A stretch of DNA of 64,000 bases from Montifringilla adamsi (GCA_017590115.1 JAGGNK010008226.1:5655283-5719282); one strand, 5' to 3'; shown: positions 43,943 to 56,182, numbered from the stretch's first letter. Numbers and translations are program-made. Notes: generated from the sequence alone by a model not told the origin.

Positions 43943-46900
43943 GTAAAAGGCAGAAGTAAAATATTTTATCATTTTGGTGACTAGGATGCACTGACTGACC
44001 CCAAAACCCCCTCCTGTTTTTCTGGCTTTCCAGAAACATGCTGTGCTTCCTCAGCACAGCCCATTTTCCCCTCTCTGTAGTTGTTCCCAGCTCCTCTTCA
44101 TTGATTTGTTGTTCTGTCACACAGGACATAAGGATGAGTATGAGAAGCCTCACAAACAGCAGTGAATTACAACACAATAATTCCATCAGGGGGGTTTGGA
44201 TGACATTATAAACAACAGGAGTGAAGTTTGGGGTGGCTTGTAGGTCCCTGGAGCCTGGAGATGAAATTATGGCCCTGTAATTCAGCATGTGCTTGGGTTT
44301 TGCTTTATTACAGAGTGGGGAGATGGAAAAGACCTAGTGGGCCATCTAATCCATCTCCTTCCCCATGCAGGAATGTTCCCTGCTCCACAGTTATTAATGT
44401 TTTGTCCACAGTGCTTTTCAGAGAGCCAAACAACTGTCAGTGCCCTGGAGATGGTGTTCAGCCCAGTGGGTCTTGGGGGAAAGCAGCTTTTCCTGAGATT
44501 TATCAGGATATTTCCCTTTTAAACTGCATCTCCTTATTTCTAGTTTTACTCTAGTTAACAACCAAAATAACTTCCTGGACATTTTCTCCATCCAGTTATC
44601 TCTAGGCTTGTTGTCATTGCAGGAGTTTTTTTTTACTAAAACTGTGCTTTAGTTCTGCTGCTTCCCTCCATTCAGTCCCCCTGCTTTTTTCTGTGCTCCC
44701 TTCAGTCTGTCCACATCTTCCCAGGAATTACCCCAGTCTGGACTACCCCTGGAACATCCCAGGTGCAGAACTCCTTGCCCTGGACACAAATCTGCTGTGG
44801 TGCATCACCAGGCTGGCAAAGCTGGTCCCATAGGGTGAGCCCTGGAGAGTGGTTCCCATCAGCTTCAGGACTGTTTGTTTTGGGTACAGAAAAGCAGGAA
44901 TAGTCCCCAGCAGAGATTATTTACTCCTTCTCTGCTGTCTGCTACTCATGCCTAACTATATTTTGTCAGAGTTTTGGCTTTTTTTAATGTTAAATGCCAT
45001 CAATCTGTTGTAGTGCTATGTCTAGTTTGTAGGTATAATATTTTATATTTAGAGAGTTTGGAAGTGAAGGGAGTGTGCTCCTAACCAAGGAGGAGTGCAG
45101 CAGACCCCACTGGATGATGGCACCAGACACTCCATGCTTTCCCCCATGGAAAGAACAATCCACACTTAAGGCCTGGATCATGATTCAAATGTGTGCAAAC
45201 AAGCAAACTGCCTTAATTCTGGCATATTTTCCTAACTTTTGAGTGCTTGACCTTGTGACTTTAATGTACTTTTGGAGAAGGATTTGCAGGTTGGTTTGGT
45301 TTGTGGTACACAGTAATAAAACCTCATTATTTTCAGTTTCAAACCTCAGTATAGTCACTTCAGTAAGTTCCTGTAATGCACTGCATTACATTTTAAACTG
45401 TTTCCTGAATGAATTCTGCATTTGTAGTGACATGGCAGAGGCTGGTTTTACTTTCCTTTGCTTTTACAAAATGTTTATTCCAATAATTTATTCCACCTGT
45501 GGAAGGCATTTAATCCATACCATCATTAAACCATTTTAGATGAGCTGTGCTTTTGAAAACATGCTACAATTTTCTTTCTCTTGGCTTTTAATGAAAAATA
45601 CCTTTTTAATAAAGCTGTCTCACCACTGTAATTTGAGACAGTGGCAATTCTGAAATTCCTCAAGCTGCTTTAATCAATAAAGTTATCACCAGTCATTTCC
45701 CTTGATAACTGCTTCTTACTGAGACCCTGACTCTGCCTTCTGCTGCTGAGATGTTTTCAGCCTGCACTTAGAATAAGAGGAACTCCCTAAAGTCCAATTT
45801 TCATTTTAACCTTTCCTCAATGGCCTAGAAATAACAGATTGCCAGTATTACTTTAATAGATTGGAAATTTAAACCTCTTAGAGGTAACCAGACCTATCTT
45901 ACAATTCAGTGCTATGACAAAGAATAACACATCTTAAAGGTTACTGAAATGCCTAATTCATGTGTTTTAAGGCAGCTGTTAACAGTGGATGATTTTTACA
46001 GCTTTACAATAAAACCTAAATAATGTTAAGGTTCTGGTAGCTTTATATAATCATAAAAAGTTCTCTCTGTAACAAATGATCCAGCTTTAATGGGAGTTAT
46101 GGCAGGTCATACTGGAGTCCATAAACTACTGGTAGTTAAGCAATTCCCATTCCTGCCACCTGCGAGCCTCAGGTGGGAGTTAGTGGTGCATGAGAGCAGA
46201 GAGAGGTCACCCAGGGGTGGCACAGGGCACCTGCTCCTGGCCCAGCATCCCCTCCTTGCCCATCAGCCCAACAGGGCAAGATCTTCCATCCCAAAATAAA
46301 CGTGGCCAAGGGAAGTTTGAAGCTTCAATCCATGTGAAAGCTTAGTGAGAACTGTCTGGCCTTGCACCTTTGGAGTTCTAATTTAGAAACAAAATTAACA
46401 GTAATGTAGGGTACTGCAGCTTGGAGTATTATTCCTTGGGTGTAGGAGAACAGGGAGAAAAGCAAATATGTTGTATTTCTGGTGTAAAGTGATTTAATAC
46501 ATCAAGGTGTGGTGTATAAGCTTTATTTCTGTGTGGTCCTGGCACATTTAACTTAAGGTTATTAAATCTATAGTAAAAAAATCTATTTAGGCATAAATAT
46601 GTCTGACTCTAGAAGCATTCTCTGTGCTAAATATTCTGGTGGAGTTAGCACTCTGCCTTCCGTGCAAATCTCTGTTTGCATCCTGCATGGGCTCCAGCCT
46701 CCAAAATCCCCCATCCGAGGACTGGCTAAATTCTCATCTTTCTACCTCCTTTAATCCTTACTCTGTAATTCCTTTTCTGGTCAGACATTTTCCTGTGACC
46801 AGTTAATGAATGCTGAAACTCTCTTTGCGGACAAAACCTACCTGGGGTTCCCACTCCCCACCCCAACAGCATCTCTAAAGATTTGTTCATTTTGGCTGCT

Positions 46901-49607
46901 CAGGGTCTGTGGCACAGGCAGCACCAGTGGCATTGCTGACTGTGGGGATTATATTTTGCCTTTCCACCCCAAATTCCTGGGGGTTGGGTTGATCTCCTGT
47001 CTTCTCCCTGCCCCTCTAGGCTGAGTCTGCTGGAATCTTTTCAGAGCAGTGTTTTCCCTCAGCTTTGACACGTGTGCTTTATTTGCTCTGTGTGTGCGAC
47101 CACACACCACCTCTCACCATCTTAGGGAAATAGGAATTACACCCATCCTCCTTCTTTGAGGATTTGTCTTAAAACCCAGAGACTCGCTGCGCTTTTTCCC
47201 CTTCTTTTTAGTTAATTTGTAGCCAATCTAAAAAAAAAGTAACTTTTGCAGAAGGATTGAACAGATTAACGGTGTGATCTCTGTGTAAAATGTGAACACG
47301 AATGGAGATCTTTTAATTCCTGCTTTCAGTGGCTATGTGACCTTTCAGTTTTATATCTTTCTCTCTCTTCTTGCCATATTGCAGTCAGAGAGGAAGTTAA
47401 ACCCAGGTTTGACAGGTAGAGTTTTTTTATTTCCCTTGACAGCGCACCTTTTGACCTCTATCTTCTTGCCAATGATTTTTTAAATCCTAAATGATTTTGG
47501 AATAATTGCTCCTCCTTTAGTGATTATTGCCCTTCACTGATAGTAAATCTGTGAAATCCCTGGGGGCTGGAGCACATTTTTGTATGCGTGTGCCACAAGC
47601 TGGCCTGGACAGGCATCGCTGCTCAGCTGCAGCTGCACTTCCAGAGCTGCCAGAGTCTTGCAGGAAAACTTCCCTGGATGGGGTAAAATACAGCCCAGGT
47701 GAGCAGGAGAGGGCTTGGTTGGAGAGGCTGCCCCACTCTGCCCTTTTTTTGTCAGAGGAAATTCTTTTTAAGGTTATTAGGACACAGGACTGAAATTGCC
47801 TTTACATCCCGAATGCTGGGATTTGGGCTGAGCGAGGGCATGAGGTGGTGCAGGTCTGTGCCCTCTCACCCTCAGGGAGGTGTTGGAAGGAATTCTGTAA
47901 GGAAAAGGAATTATAATCTCTTAAAGCCAGTGGTTGAGAGTGATTAAATATCCTGGAGCAGCCTGGGGGGAATTGGTAATGGTGCTTGGCTGGGGATGGT
48001 GTTGCCTGGTTCTTGCAGCTCTCCATGCAGCAGTGGAATTATTCTCTTTTCCTTATCCACATTTATATGCTTTATTTCCTAATTACTTAAATCTAACCCA
48101 TCGTTTTCTCCCCATTTCATGCTGATTGCTGGTTTCCTTTGCTAAGGAAAGGTGAACTACCTACAGGAGAAGCTGTCCCATATTTACATGCTTGTAGCTC
48201 AGTTTGGTTTATGAATCCTCTCAGAAAATTTAGATATATCCTGAGATTTCCTTTACAGGCAATGTAGTAAGTGGGAGAAGATCCTGTTGCAATTAGATAA
48301 TTCATAAAAATAGCGCTGGAGGTTTAGTATTTTTATTCTTTCCCAAGCAAAACAGAGCTGGGGAAGGGATGGAAATTCAGGCAGGAATGTCTGGAGCTGG
48401 AAGGTACCATGGTTGTGAAAGCCAGGCAGTTAAATTCATGAAGCAAAAGGCTGATTTAAAAGATGAAAATAAAATAATTAAAGATGCAGCTAACGCTGTA
48501 TTAGACAAAATTCAACTTTAATGCAAAAGGTGAAAAAATCTGATTGATAAACCACATTACAAACTTCCAAATCTGCTCCCCCCAGATTACCTCTGTTCTC
48601 TGCAGAATAATCCAGAACACCTTGGGGAGGTGTAAAGGTGATTTTTTTTGATCATTAATGAAAAATTGCTGTTTTGTGTATATACTGGGTTTTGTTGAAA
48701 CTATAAAATGACATTCCCCCAATCATTTTAAATTTGAAGAATAGAATAAATGCAGTAATTTGTAATGCAGGATGATAAGCACTTGACATTTTGATGATCT
48801 GCTTGTAAACAGAAAGGACCCCTTGGTTGATAGAATCCAATCTGATCTAACAAATATCTTTGACAGAGGCAGGAAGGTGCTCTGTGCACTCTTTTTGTCA
48901 AACACCAGACAAATCTTAGCACAACCAGTTACTTTTTTGGTAATCCACTCATTTTTGTTTGTTAATATTGGCATATACTTAAACTGATGGTAACACAAAC
49001 GGTGCTAGGCCTGTACATACTGTGTCGTACTGTACAAAAATGAATAAATTCCATTTTGCAGTGATTTCCCGAATTCCTGTATCAACCTGAGAACAGGTTG
49101 GGATCAAGCTCTCAGTGATTACAAGCTTAAGCTTTTGACCAGCCTGTAGAACACCAGATTTAAGGAGTTAAGCTTAATTTAAGCTGCTCGGAGCGTAGCA
49201 GGAATGGATTGTTAGGAACAGAAGAGGCCTAACTTCATAAAATTCACCACTTTCTTTCAACTGTGCCCCAAATCCCTTTGATTTCTGTGATTGATTACAA
49301 ATTGTACAGGTGTGTGCTGAGCCAGTACACTGCTGGAGGAGCTCTGGCATGAATTTCCCTCAGGGTAGGATGACTTTTAATCAATAACACGACAATATTA
49401 TCGTGTTTAATTTGTCCAGTGGCAGCATTAGACCTCAAATCAAGCTGTTTGTTATGTCAGGGGAGGGTGACAAATGGCAGAAATGAACTTTTGCTGTATT
49501 TCACTGCCCTGACAGGCCATCATGATCGGGGATGACATCGTGAGTGATGTCGGGGGAGCGCAGCGGTGCGGGATGAGAGCGCTGCAGGTGCGGACGGGCA
49601 AGTACAG
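27921..49607 (+). CDS. LHPP: Phospholysine phosphohistidine inorganic pyrophosphate phosphatase (six of seven exons)
   Basis: LHPP is a HAD-superfamily phosphatase of the cytosol and nucleus; it hydrolyses pyrophosphate and phosphoramidates and is described as a histidine phosphatase and tumour suppressor in mammals. Exons 27921-28048, 38682-38869, 39702-39855, 42176-42239, 43572-43664 and 49516-49607 join without phase errors to 719 nt, or 239 codons plus two bases. HAD motifs are in order: motif [10 protein letters not shown] with nucleophile D18 and S20 (family-typical Ser), motif II LCTNET with T55, motif III VVGKP with K190, motif IV MIGDD with D215 and D216. [11 protein letters not shown] and [17 protein letters not shown] match human. 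The start lies in GCCATGG, an ideal initiation context. The last exon of about 31 residues (human PSDEHHPE...) is not in the window as far as I can see. Confidence 0.96.
28815..28931 (+). mobile_element. CR1 LINE 3' tail
   Basis: Plus-oriented: GGATGGGGCTTGGAGCAACC, GGTATAGTGGAATGTGTCC and a diverged CTTCCAGCACAAACCGTTCTGTGC end. Confidence 0.8.
29231..29246. repeat. Poly(C) tract
   Basis: A short run of about 14-15 C after TTTCTTT. It is a simple homopolymer with possible length variation; positions are within a base or two. Confidence 0.7.
31805..31866 (-). mobile_element. CR1 LINE tail in copy 1
   Basis: CATAGAGTCATAGAATCG, TTTGGGTTGGAAGCATCC and TTAAACATCG are the reverse complement of a CR1 3' end. 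Only about 60 bp remain. Confidence 0.8.
32266..32327 (-). mobile_element. CR1 LINE tail in copy 2
   Basis: Identical duplicate of the tail at 31805-31866, copied with its flank and not an independent insertion. Confidence 0.8.
37928..38078 (-). mobile_element. CR1 LINE 3'-end fragment
   Basis: Reverse-oriented: TTCACAGAATCACAGAATGG, GGGGGGACCTTAAAGACC, CTGCCATGGCAGGGACACC, CCACTATCCCAGGGTGGTCC. It looks like a fairly young copy. Confidence 0.93.
38403..38660 (-). mobile_element. CR1 LINE fragment abutting LHPP exon 2
   Basis: Reverse-oriented CR1 of a second subfamily: GAATGACCAGGTTGGAAGAG, GCACTGAGTGCCACATCCAG, AGGGATGGTGACTGCACCAC, TTTTTCCTAATATCCAACC. Similarity fades around 38640-38660, some 20-40 bases before the exon 2 acceptor. 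Confidence 0.92.
38682..38869 (+). CDS. LHPP: LHPP exon 2
   Basis: Codes residues 43-105: [14 protein letters not shown] (HAD motif II), [19 protein letters not shown] and [14 protein letters not shown]. The acceptor CTTCCCTCCACAG comes directly after a CR1 copy. The exon is far more GC-rich than its surroundings. The donor is GTGGGA. Confidence 0.96.
39702..39855 (+). CDS. LHPP: LHPP exon 3
   Basis: Codes residues 106-156: [20 protein letters not shown], then [10 protein letters not shown] and KPVLISLGK, part of the cap domain region in LHPP and PDXP-like enzymes. The acceptor has an unusually long T run. The donor is GG|GTGAGT. Confidence 0.96.
42176..42239 (+). CDS. LHPP: LHPP exon 4
   Basis: Small exon (64 nt) for residues 157-178: [20 protein letters not shown]. 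The acceptor is CTTTCATTTCCAG and the donor GAG|GTATTT. It ends in phase 0. Confidence 0.95.
42442..42800. other. Assembly gap (359 N) in LHPP intron 4
   Basis: Unknown bases flanked on both sides by T-rich runs (TTTTGTTTTGTTTTTTTG on the left, T tracts with GG interruptions at 42801-42872 on the right). The missing piece is probably low-complexity. Confidence 0.99.
42801..42872. repeat. T-rich low-complexity repeat
   Basis: Long T runs broken by GG or G. Together with the left flank of the gap it forms one expanded T/G tract. Confidence 0.9.
43572..43664 (+). CDS. LHPP: LHPP exon 5
   Basis: 93 nt, residues 179-209: [20 protein letters not shown] to ELGVPPEQ, phase 0 on both sides. It contains the HAD motif III lysine (K190) in VVGKP. 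The acceptor follows a long T/C tract and the donor is GTAAGG. Confidence 0.96.
43914..43942. repeat. Poly(T) tract, 29 bases
   Basis: Uninterrupted T run in LHPP intron 5, 250 bases after exon 5. Confidence 0.9.
44310..44420. mobile_element. Possible old CR1-like fragment
   Basis: GGAAAAGACCTAGTGGGCCATCTAATCC resembles a diverged CR1 or related LINE tail in reverse orientation (written here in part; blocks GGGCCATCTAATCC and CCCCATGCAGGAA). Too diverged for certainty. Confidence 0.3.
49516..49607 (+). CDS. LHPP: LHPP exon 6
   Basis: 92 nt, residues 210-239: [20 protein letters not shown] to VRTGKY plus AG of a split codon. GDD supplies the Mg2+-binding aspartates of HAD motif IV. The donor is AG|GTCAGT. 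The following coding exon should open by completing an Arg codon. Confidence 0.96.
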
Positions 49608-50855
49608 GTCAGTGCTCACCCTGCACATCCAGAGCAGAGCCACCAGGCCAGCCTTTGTCCATGCCTTTTTCCCACCTTTCCCCTTGCTGTCAGTGTAGGT
49701 TTGCATTTGTTGTCTGCCCAAGCACCTCCTTGTGCAGCACAGACTCGGGTGGATGCTGATGTTTTCTTTCAGGCTGTGTGGAAGTAGCAGGAAGGGGAAG
49801 ACAGAGTGGCTTTGATCTTTTGCAGAAATACTTTCTGCTAAATTCCTTCTGTATTTTTTTCATCACAGCACATAGAACTGGTGTATTTCTTGGGCTTTGC
49901 TTCTTTTTTTCCTGCTGCTGCACGAAAGCTTTGTACATTTGAAACAAGACGTGTCTGAAAGCCGTGGCAGGGTTGGGATTATAAAATTGGCCTGTTGACT
50001 CAGCCAGCCTGTGGGTCATTCATCTCTCACAGCTTTAGGAGAGGCTCCATGTGTCTGCCCTTCCCTCCAGACACACATTCAGCACTGAGGTGTCTGAAAC
50101 ACAAGAGCTGCTTCCCCAGCTCTCGCCTTGCCAGAGTTCAGGGTCCTGTAGGGTCACTGCTGGCTCCAAATGCAAACCCCTCCTTGTGCAGCTGTCCCCA
50201 TGATCTGTGCTCTCACCGAGCTGTCACACGGCCAGCTGCTGAGGGGGGCTCACCCAGGGTGCACCTCGAAACAGGACATGACCCAGTGCTGAGCAGGTTG
50301 GGTTTGAGGTCAGCTCAAGGTGACTCCAAATGCAGTGCAGAGATCTGTCCCTCCATTTGGCATTCTGACCCCAACACTCAAAATCTCATTTTAGCCATCT
50401 CCTCTCACCCTGAACCATGCCTCCTTGAAGTATGGTTCAGCCACACCCTTTGCCATCTGATGTCATTTGTTACTTTCACAGTTTTTCTTCACTTTTAAGT
50501 CCTGAGACTGTAAAAGAAGGATGCTCCTTTGGGGAGGATACAGCACATGAAAATCATGTTTGCCATAAACTATCGCAAAAGTTATTTTGCTTGTTTTCAA
50601 GTCAATCTGTTCCTCAATTTTCCTTTTTAGTTTGTGTAAGGTGGTAAAATAATACCATGTGCCTTCATTCTAATGGACCAGTAAGTGATGGTTTCTAGGA
50701 AAAAAAATTCAGGCACAAGTGTATTGTATTTTCTATAATTTTAAGATAGTACATCTGAAAATCAGGTATGTATCTCAATAAAGCTTGGGAAATCCCAAAG
50801 ATTAAAAAAGTAATTATATAATTTGTGCTTTTGGGATTATTTGTCTGTAATCTTT

Positions 50856-50925
50856 GTAGTCCCAGGAGCTGGACTTGATGATCCATGCAGGTCCCTTCCA
50901 ACTCAGGACTTGCTATGGCTCTAAT
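50856..50925 (+). mobile_element. CR1 LINE 3' tail
   Basis: CCCAGGAGCTGGACTTGATG, ATCCATGCAGGTCCCTTCC and AACTCAGGA form the end of a CR1 of the subfamily with GGACTTGATGATC. Confidence 0.8.
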
Positions 50926-51850
50926 CCCATGAGCCTCCTAATGGAGAAAATAAGGATTCAGTGGTTGATTTTATTCTGACATGAATGGGATCACTTTGCA
51001 AATCCACATTTTGTTGCCACACAGATCCAGGTGCCCATGAAGAAGGTAACTTTGCACACAAAGGTGAATTAGGTCTTTGCTACTGACCAGAACTCTCCTG
51101 TTTCTTGCTTTGCCCATCATAAAACGTGCCCCAGGTGATGTTGCATCCACACTGTTCGGGCAGCTGGCACAAACTCAGTGTACACAAACACATAAATATG
51201 TGTCATCATATGCTAGAGAAACATTTTCTTGTGTCAAGTTTGAGTCATGAATTCACAGCTGAAAGGGAGTAGCTGGCTGTCCTAGATGGGGAACAAGGGT
51301 TGTGTTTCCTCTTTCAGTGTGTGGTTGGTGCTTTCCCAGCTCAGGCACAATTGCAGAGCAGTCAAATACAGATGAGTCTCTCTCAATTCCCTGTGTCCTG
51401 CCAGGCCTGCTGTCAGCAGCTGGGAGTAAAATGAAGTAACTCCTGTTTGCCAGGAGAGGTCAGAGGTGTATCTGTATTTTTCAGAATGACTTGTTTAGTA
51501 TACTTAGAAAATCAAGACACACGGTGAGGAGAGATAGAAGATAAACAAGCGATGGGCAAGATAAATTAAAAATAAATAAAATTTAATTATTTAGTGGTGA
51601 GGTTAGCTTAAAATCTGATACATAAGATATACAAAGGTCCTGTCTTTGCCTTTAGCCTTTGATGACACAGAGTTCTGTGCTGCACCCGAGCACCTCTGGA
51701 TGGCATCGTTGGCTCGTGCACGTCACTGTGAGCCCAGCCTGCGCTTCCCCACCGTCCTGGGCTGTTTGTCCAAAAGTCTTGTAAAGCACAGAGCTGTCAG
51801 GGTTTTCTGCAGGTGTTGGTGGGATTGCCACAGGTTTCAGTAACAGCACC

Positions 51851-51905
51851 ACTGAATGGTTTGGGTTGGAAGGGACCCTGTTGTCCCCCTCCTTCCTCAG
51901 CCTGA
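51851..51905 (-). mobile_element. CR1 LINE tail remnant
   Basis: CTGAATGGTTTGGGTTGGAA followed by GGGACCC, reverse orientation, about 55 bp. Confidence 0.65.
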
Positions 51906-51989
51906 GGATGTCCCCAGCTGGCATTGTCACCTCTGGTGCACAAGGGTGCTTGGGGCACCTCTCCTGCTTTCAGGGTTCAATGCAGTTTA

Positions 51990-52207
51990 CATGAACATTT
52001 TAGGAAAAGGTTTTTCCCCAGAGGATGCTGGGCTCTGCCCAGGCTCCCCAGGGAATGGGCACAGCCCCAGGACTGCCAGAGCTCCAGGAACATTTAGACA
52101 GTGCTCCTAGGGACAGGGTGGGATTGTTGGGGTGTCTTGGCAGGGCCAGGAGCTGGACTGATGATCCTGTGGGACCTTCCAGCTCAGGATACTCTCTGAT
52201 TCTACAC
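51990..52207 (+). mobile_element. CR1 LINE 3'-end fragment
   Basis: CAGAGGATGCTGGGCTCTGC, CCAGGCTCCCCAGGGAATGG, GACAGGGTGGGATTGTTGGG, GAGCTGGACTGATGATCC and GATTCTACAC, in the order of a CR1 3' end. Confidence 0.93.
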
Positions 52208-55200
52208 TTCTGTGGTTTTTAAGGTCTGCTGCCCACCCAGGTTATGCAGGGATGTACGCTGGGGTTGCCCCCTCCTCAGGCTCTCACCCTCCTGACCTCT
52301 GCAAAGTCTCTCCACTGCTGGCTGCTCTCAGCATGCCATTCAAAATGTGGATGAAACATTCAGTTTTGCACCACCTTGCATGGAGTCCTGCAAGTTGGCT
52401 CCTTTGTCTTGCTGCTCTTGGATCTTTAAAGTCAATTAAAATCTGTGCAGCCTATTGCCTTTAGTGTGACACACTTTGCCTGATCCCCCTCAATCTCAAG
52501 TGTTGAACTCTTTCTCAGTAGCCAAAGCAGGCATAGATCAGTCCAAGAAATGCTATAAATCCTGTCTGCAGCATGGAATAAAACTTCTGCTGGCACAAAT
52601 CGGGGCACAAGTTGGGAAGGTGAGAGGATAAGATTGGTGTGTTGGGTGACCTGACACAGGGTGAGCAGCTGTTGGCCAGGTCTGGCCTTTCCTAGGTGTC
52701 AATTCCAGATGCAAAGGGTCAGTCTGGGCTGCAGGTTTCTCCTCTCTGTTTGTCCCATGTCCGGGACAGATCAGGCCATTGCTGCAGGCTCCTGAGGGCT
52801 GTGAGATTTGTCAGCATTGGGAAATGTGATGCCAGTTCCAGAATTTCTGTACACACCTGGCCAGCATCTTTCCAATCTAGGGAAGAACATGTTCTTGTCT
52901 TCCAGCTCGGGGTATGTGCTAATTCCACTTGCAGCTAATTGGCCTTGACATCAAACCAATGATTCCCACAATAACTATTGATTCTGCAGTGCTGTGTAAT
53001 ATCCTCATTCCTTTTTGTAGCCTGCAAGTTAGAGCAGAGAAAAATGACTTTGAGGCTTTTCCAAGTGTCTCCCTGTACCTCTGGAAACAGCTTCCAGCTG
53101 CATCAGATCATAGCTGGGTCTTGGCAGGGGCTAAGAATTGCTAGCCCCCTTCTAGTCATTGTTATTTAGAGATTTTGATTTGTAAACAATGAATTTTCCA
53201 TTGCTGGTATGTGGCAGCAGCCAGAACTATTCATGGCAGTGGTGTCCACTGTCCCTGCTCACCTGTGAGCTTGCTTTGGAATGTGGCAGTGTGGATTCGC
53301 CCCCTCTCAGTGCCCACCTGGGGTTTCCTTCCTTGGATTAGGGATTTGTCTGGTGGCCATGGCTGATACTGAAATCAGAGTCAGCATCCCTGAGCTGCCT
53401 CATTGCAGACATCAAGGATTCCCCAGGGATGGAGGCCCCTGAGAGCTGCCAGCTCTGCCACTGTTCTCCAGAACTGGGTCAGGTTACTTCATGTATCCCT
53501 ACTTTTTAATTATCCTCTGAGAATAATTACCCTGACTTTCTTAAGAAAGTGTTTTGTGATCTGTTCCTCTTGCCCGATTAAAGAAAACACACAGATTTTG
53601 CAGAAAATTGGCTTGCCAGGAGAGAAGTCAAAACGTGACCGAGACAAAAGTAGGATAGAGAAGTCTCAGGCTAACTAAGGATTGGGAAAAACAGGTTCTG
53701 TCATTAAATGAAGTTATAAAAGTATTCTTAAAAAACATTCCACACATGGATAAATTCACTGCTCCCACTGTGTAATTCAGTGAAACTCATGACAACTTCT
53801 GTGAAGAAATAGTCATCTCTTGCTGCTCTGCAGAGAAGGAGCATCCCTCCACCCTCCCTCTCCTGCTCCCTGTGTTACCAACCCAGCCAGGATGAACAAT
53901 TTTATGAGTTCTTTCCCATCTCCTGGGTACCAGCAGTGTGTAATGAGAATGAGCAGGCAGAGGCACTCCCTCTGTGCAGAAACACAACCAGAGGCATTCT
54001 TAGGGCCCCACATCCTGATAATTAAGCCTGTTTCAAGTATTAAATGGAAAAAGTTCCAGCCCATGTTTGCACTGTGAAAAGTTGTGTTGTCATTCATGTT
54101 GGTTAATGTCTTAGGCAATGTTTGTTAAAGCTGGTGTCAGTGAGTTGGTTGTGAGAGCTGACTGCAGGCAGTGCCTAGGCATGGCCTTACCACCCTTCAT
54201 TGCATATTCAAGTTATGGTTTGCTCTGTCTGTGAGAGGATCTTCACATGTCTTTATCTATTTATTGACCACAGTTTGGTTACCATAATATTTGAATCAGC
54301 TTTGTAGAGGAAGCTCAGAGTGAATCCTGCAGTGCCTTAGTGTGCACATCTGATCACAGCCTTCTACCTTCCCAGTATATTCCAGTGTCCAGTCACAGAA
54401 ATTACTAACTCATGCATGAATTTAGTTATCTTCAGTCTAAAAGAGAAGTGTGAGTTTGAGGGGGGTTTATTAGCAGCTAATTTATTTATTGGTAGCATAA
54501 TAAACCTTGAGGGAGCAGTGTGTGCTCAGGACAGAGGCATGCTGTGTGCTGGTGTGCTGCTCTGCAAAAAACCAGCCTGAATATCAGAAGAGAGATCAGT
54601 CTGCAATGAGAGTAGGAGAAATAAAGGAGGAATGAATCAGGTGAGTGAGGAAAAGCAATATTACTCAGGACCTGACAGTTCTGCTCTCTGCCTGTCCCAT
54701 GACAGACACTGCAATCAATTCTCATCTGCAGCCCCTGGGAAGGGAGGCAGTGTGCACTTTGCAAAGCAGCCTGGCACTGACCACATCAGCTGCAATTTTG
54801 CTTCCCCTCTTGCCTCACATCCTCCCAGCTCATGCAGCAGCAGAGACAGCTCAGGTTTCCATTTCTCCTCTTCTGAAGCTGATAAAGGGCTGCAAGAGGA
54901 GGAGCTGGTGCCAGTTTCTGCTCCCTGAAGCCTGGGGCAGCAGGACCTGGGGGGACACGTGGCTCAGCTGCTCTTGATGTATGGGACTAAACCACTTCCA
55001 GCCCTCTCTGACTGCATCCAAAGCTAATGGTCTTTCTTCTTTCATTCCCTTTTGCTCTGGTGCCTGGATGTCTTGGCAGGACGTGCTCTTCCAGCCTGGG
55101 CTGGCAGCCACCCTGCCCTGCCTGAGCAACACCAGAGCCCTTGGCAGCTGCTTCTCCAAAGGGTGTTCCTCTCCCTCTTCCCTGCAGATACACAGTTCCT

Positions 55201-55981
55201 GAGCTCAGTTGATGCTGGTGGCAATTCAGGGAATTTTTCCAGGGCTTCCACAGGCTGTGTTCATCTGCACAGCACCAGCACCCGTGACCTGAGCAGCGCA
55301 GCCCAGGGGATGGTAGCAGCCCAGGTCCTTGCTTATTTTTGTCCCTTTCCTCAGCACCTGCACAAGGCTGCAGTGGAACATTCCCCAGGGAAGGAGCCTT
55401 TCTCAACACTTGTCCCTTGCAGAACACCGAGCTGCATCAGCTTGTCCAGCCTTCGACAGCATTGATGAATTCCATACCAAAGGAAAACCACTTTATTTCT
55501 GTGAAAATGCAGCTGAGAGTGCTGAAATGTGCTGTAGAAAGGGCACAGCTGGGACAGCTGCACAATTTGGGTTTCACTAGAGATTTCCTTTTTTTTTAAA
55601 GCACAGGTTCCTCCTCTCTGCTTGTCTTTTTCCTGTAGCTAAATATCCTCTGGGCTCCTTGGTGCTGCAGGGAGTCTTCTCATCCTGCTCTGACTGATAA
55701 AACCAAGGCAGAGCATTGTTTTCAAAGGCAGAGAGAAGCAAATAAGAGAGAGACAGGCCAAGTCAGCTGCTGATGTAACTCCCTTGAAGCAAATGGTTGA
55801 ATATCTGAAGTTTAATCTGGCCTGGGCCCTTGCTTGTGCTGTAAACATGCTCAGGAGCAGCAGTGCCAGAACAGTGCCTTGTGCTGGCACCCTACAAACA
55901 CAGAACACCTGAGCATTCCTGTTTTAATGCTGCTCTGTGGGCCCATGGATGCTGGAGAGTCCCTGGAGTCTTAGCCAGTGA

Positions 55982-56008
55982 TTTTTTTTTCTTTTTTTTT
56001 TTTTTTCT
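55982..56008. repeat. T-rich tract
   Basis: Runs of T with single C interruptions just 5' of a CR1 copy at 56045. Confidence 0.8.
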
Positions 56009-56044
56009 CCGTGAGTGGGTTGAGCCAACAAACCCAGAGTGGCT

Positions 56045-56182
56045 GCCTTCCACCCCTGGAAGTGTCCAGGGCCAGGTTGGACAGGGCTTGGAGCAACCTG
56101 GGATAGTGGAAGGTGTCCCAGGAGGTGGAACTGGATGGGCTTTAAGGTCCCTTCCAACCCAAAGCAATCAGTTCTGTGATTC
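56045..56182 (+). mobile_element. CR1 LINE 3'-end fragment
   Basis: CCCCTGGAAGTGTCCAGGGC, TTGGAGCAACCTGGGATAGT, GGGCTTTAAGGTCCCTTCCA and TTCTGTGATTCC. The match to the avian tail is nearly perfect, so it is relatively young. Confidence 0.95.

Larger units (their letters stand above)
43665..49515 (+). other. LHPP: LHPP intron 5 (5.9 kb)
   Basis: Mostly unique AT-rich DNA. It includes an imperfect hairpin at 45615-45644 (CTGTCTCA and TGAGACAG arms) within a repeat-free block of about 45560-46060, and a 3'-UTR-like patch ending AATAAATTCCATTTTGCAG near 49040-49062. No exon was recognised. Confidence 0.55.

Noticed and set aside
48723..48998. 91-codon minus-strand frame in LHPP intron 5
   Set aside because: AT-rich, no similarity seen, no splice or start context of note.
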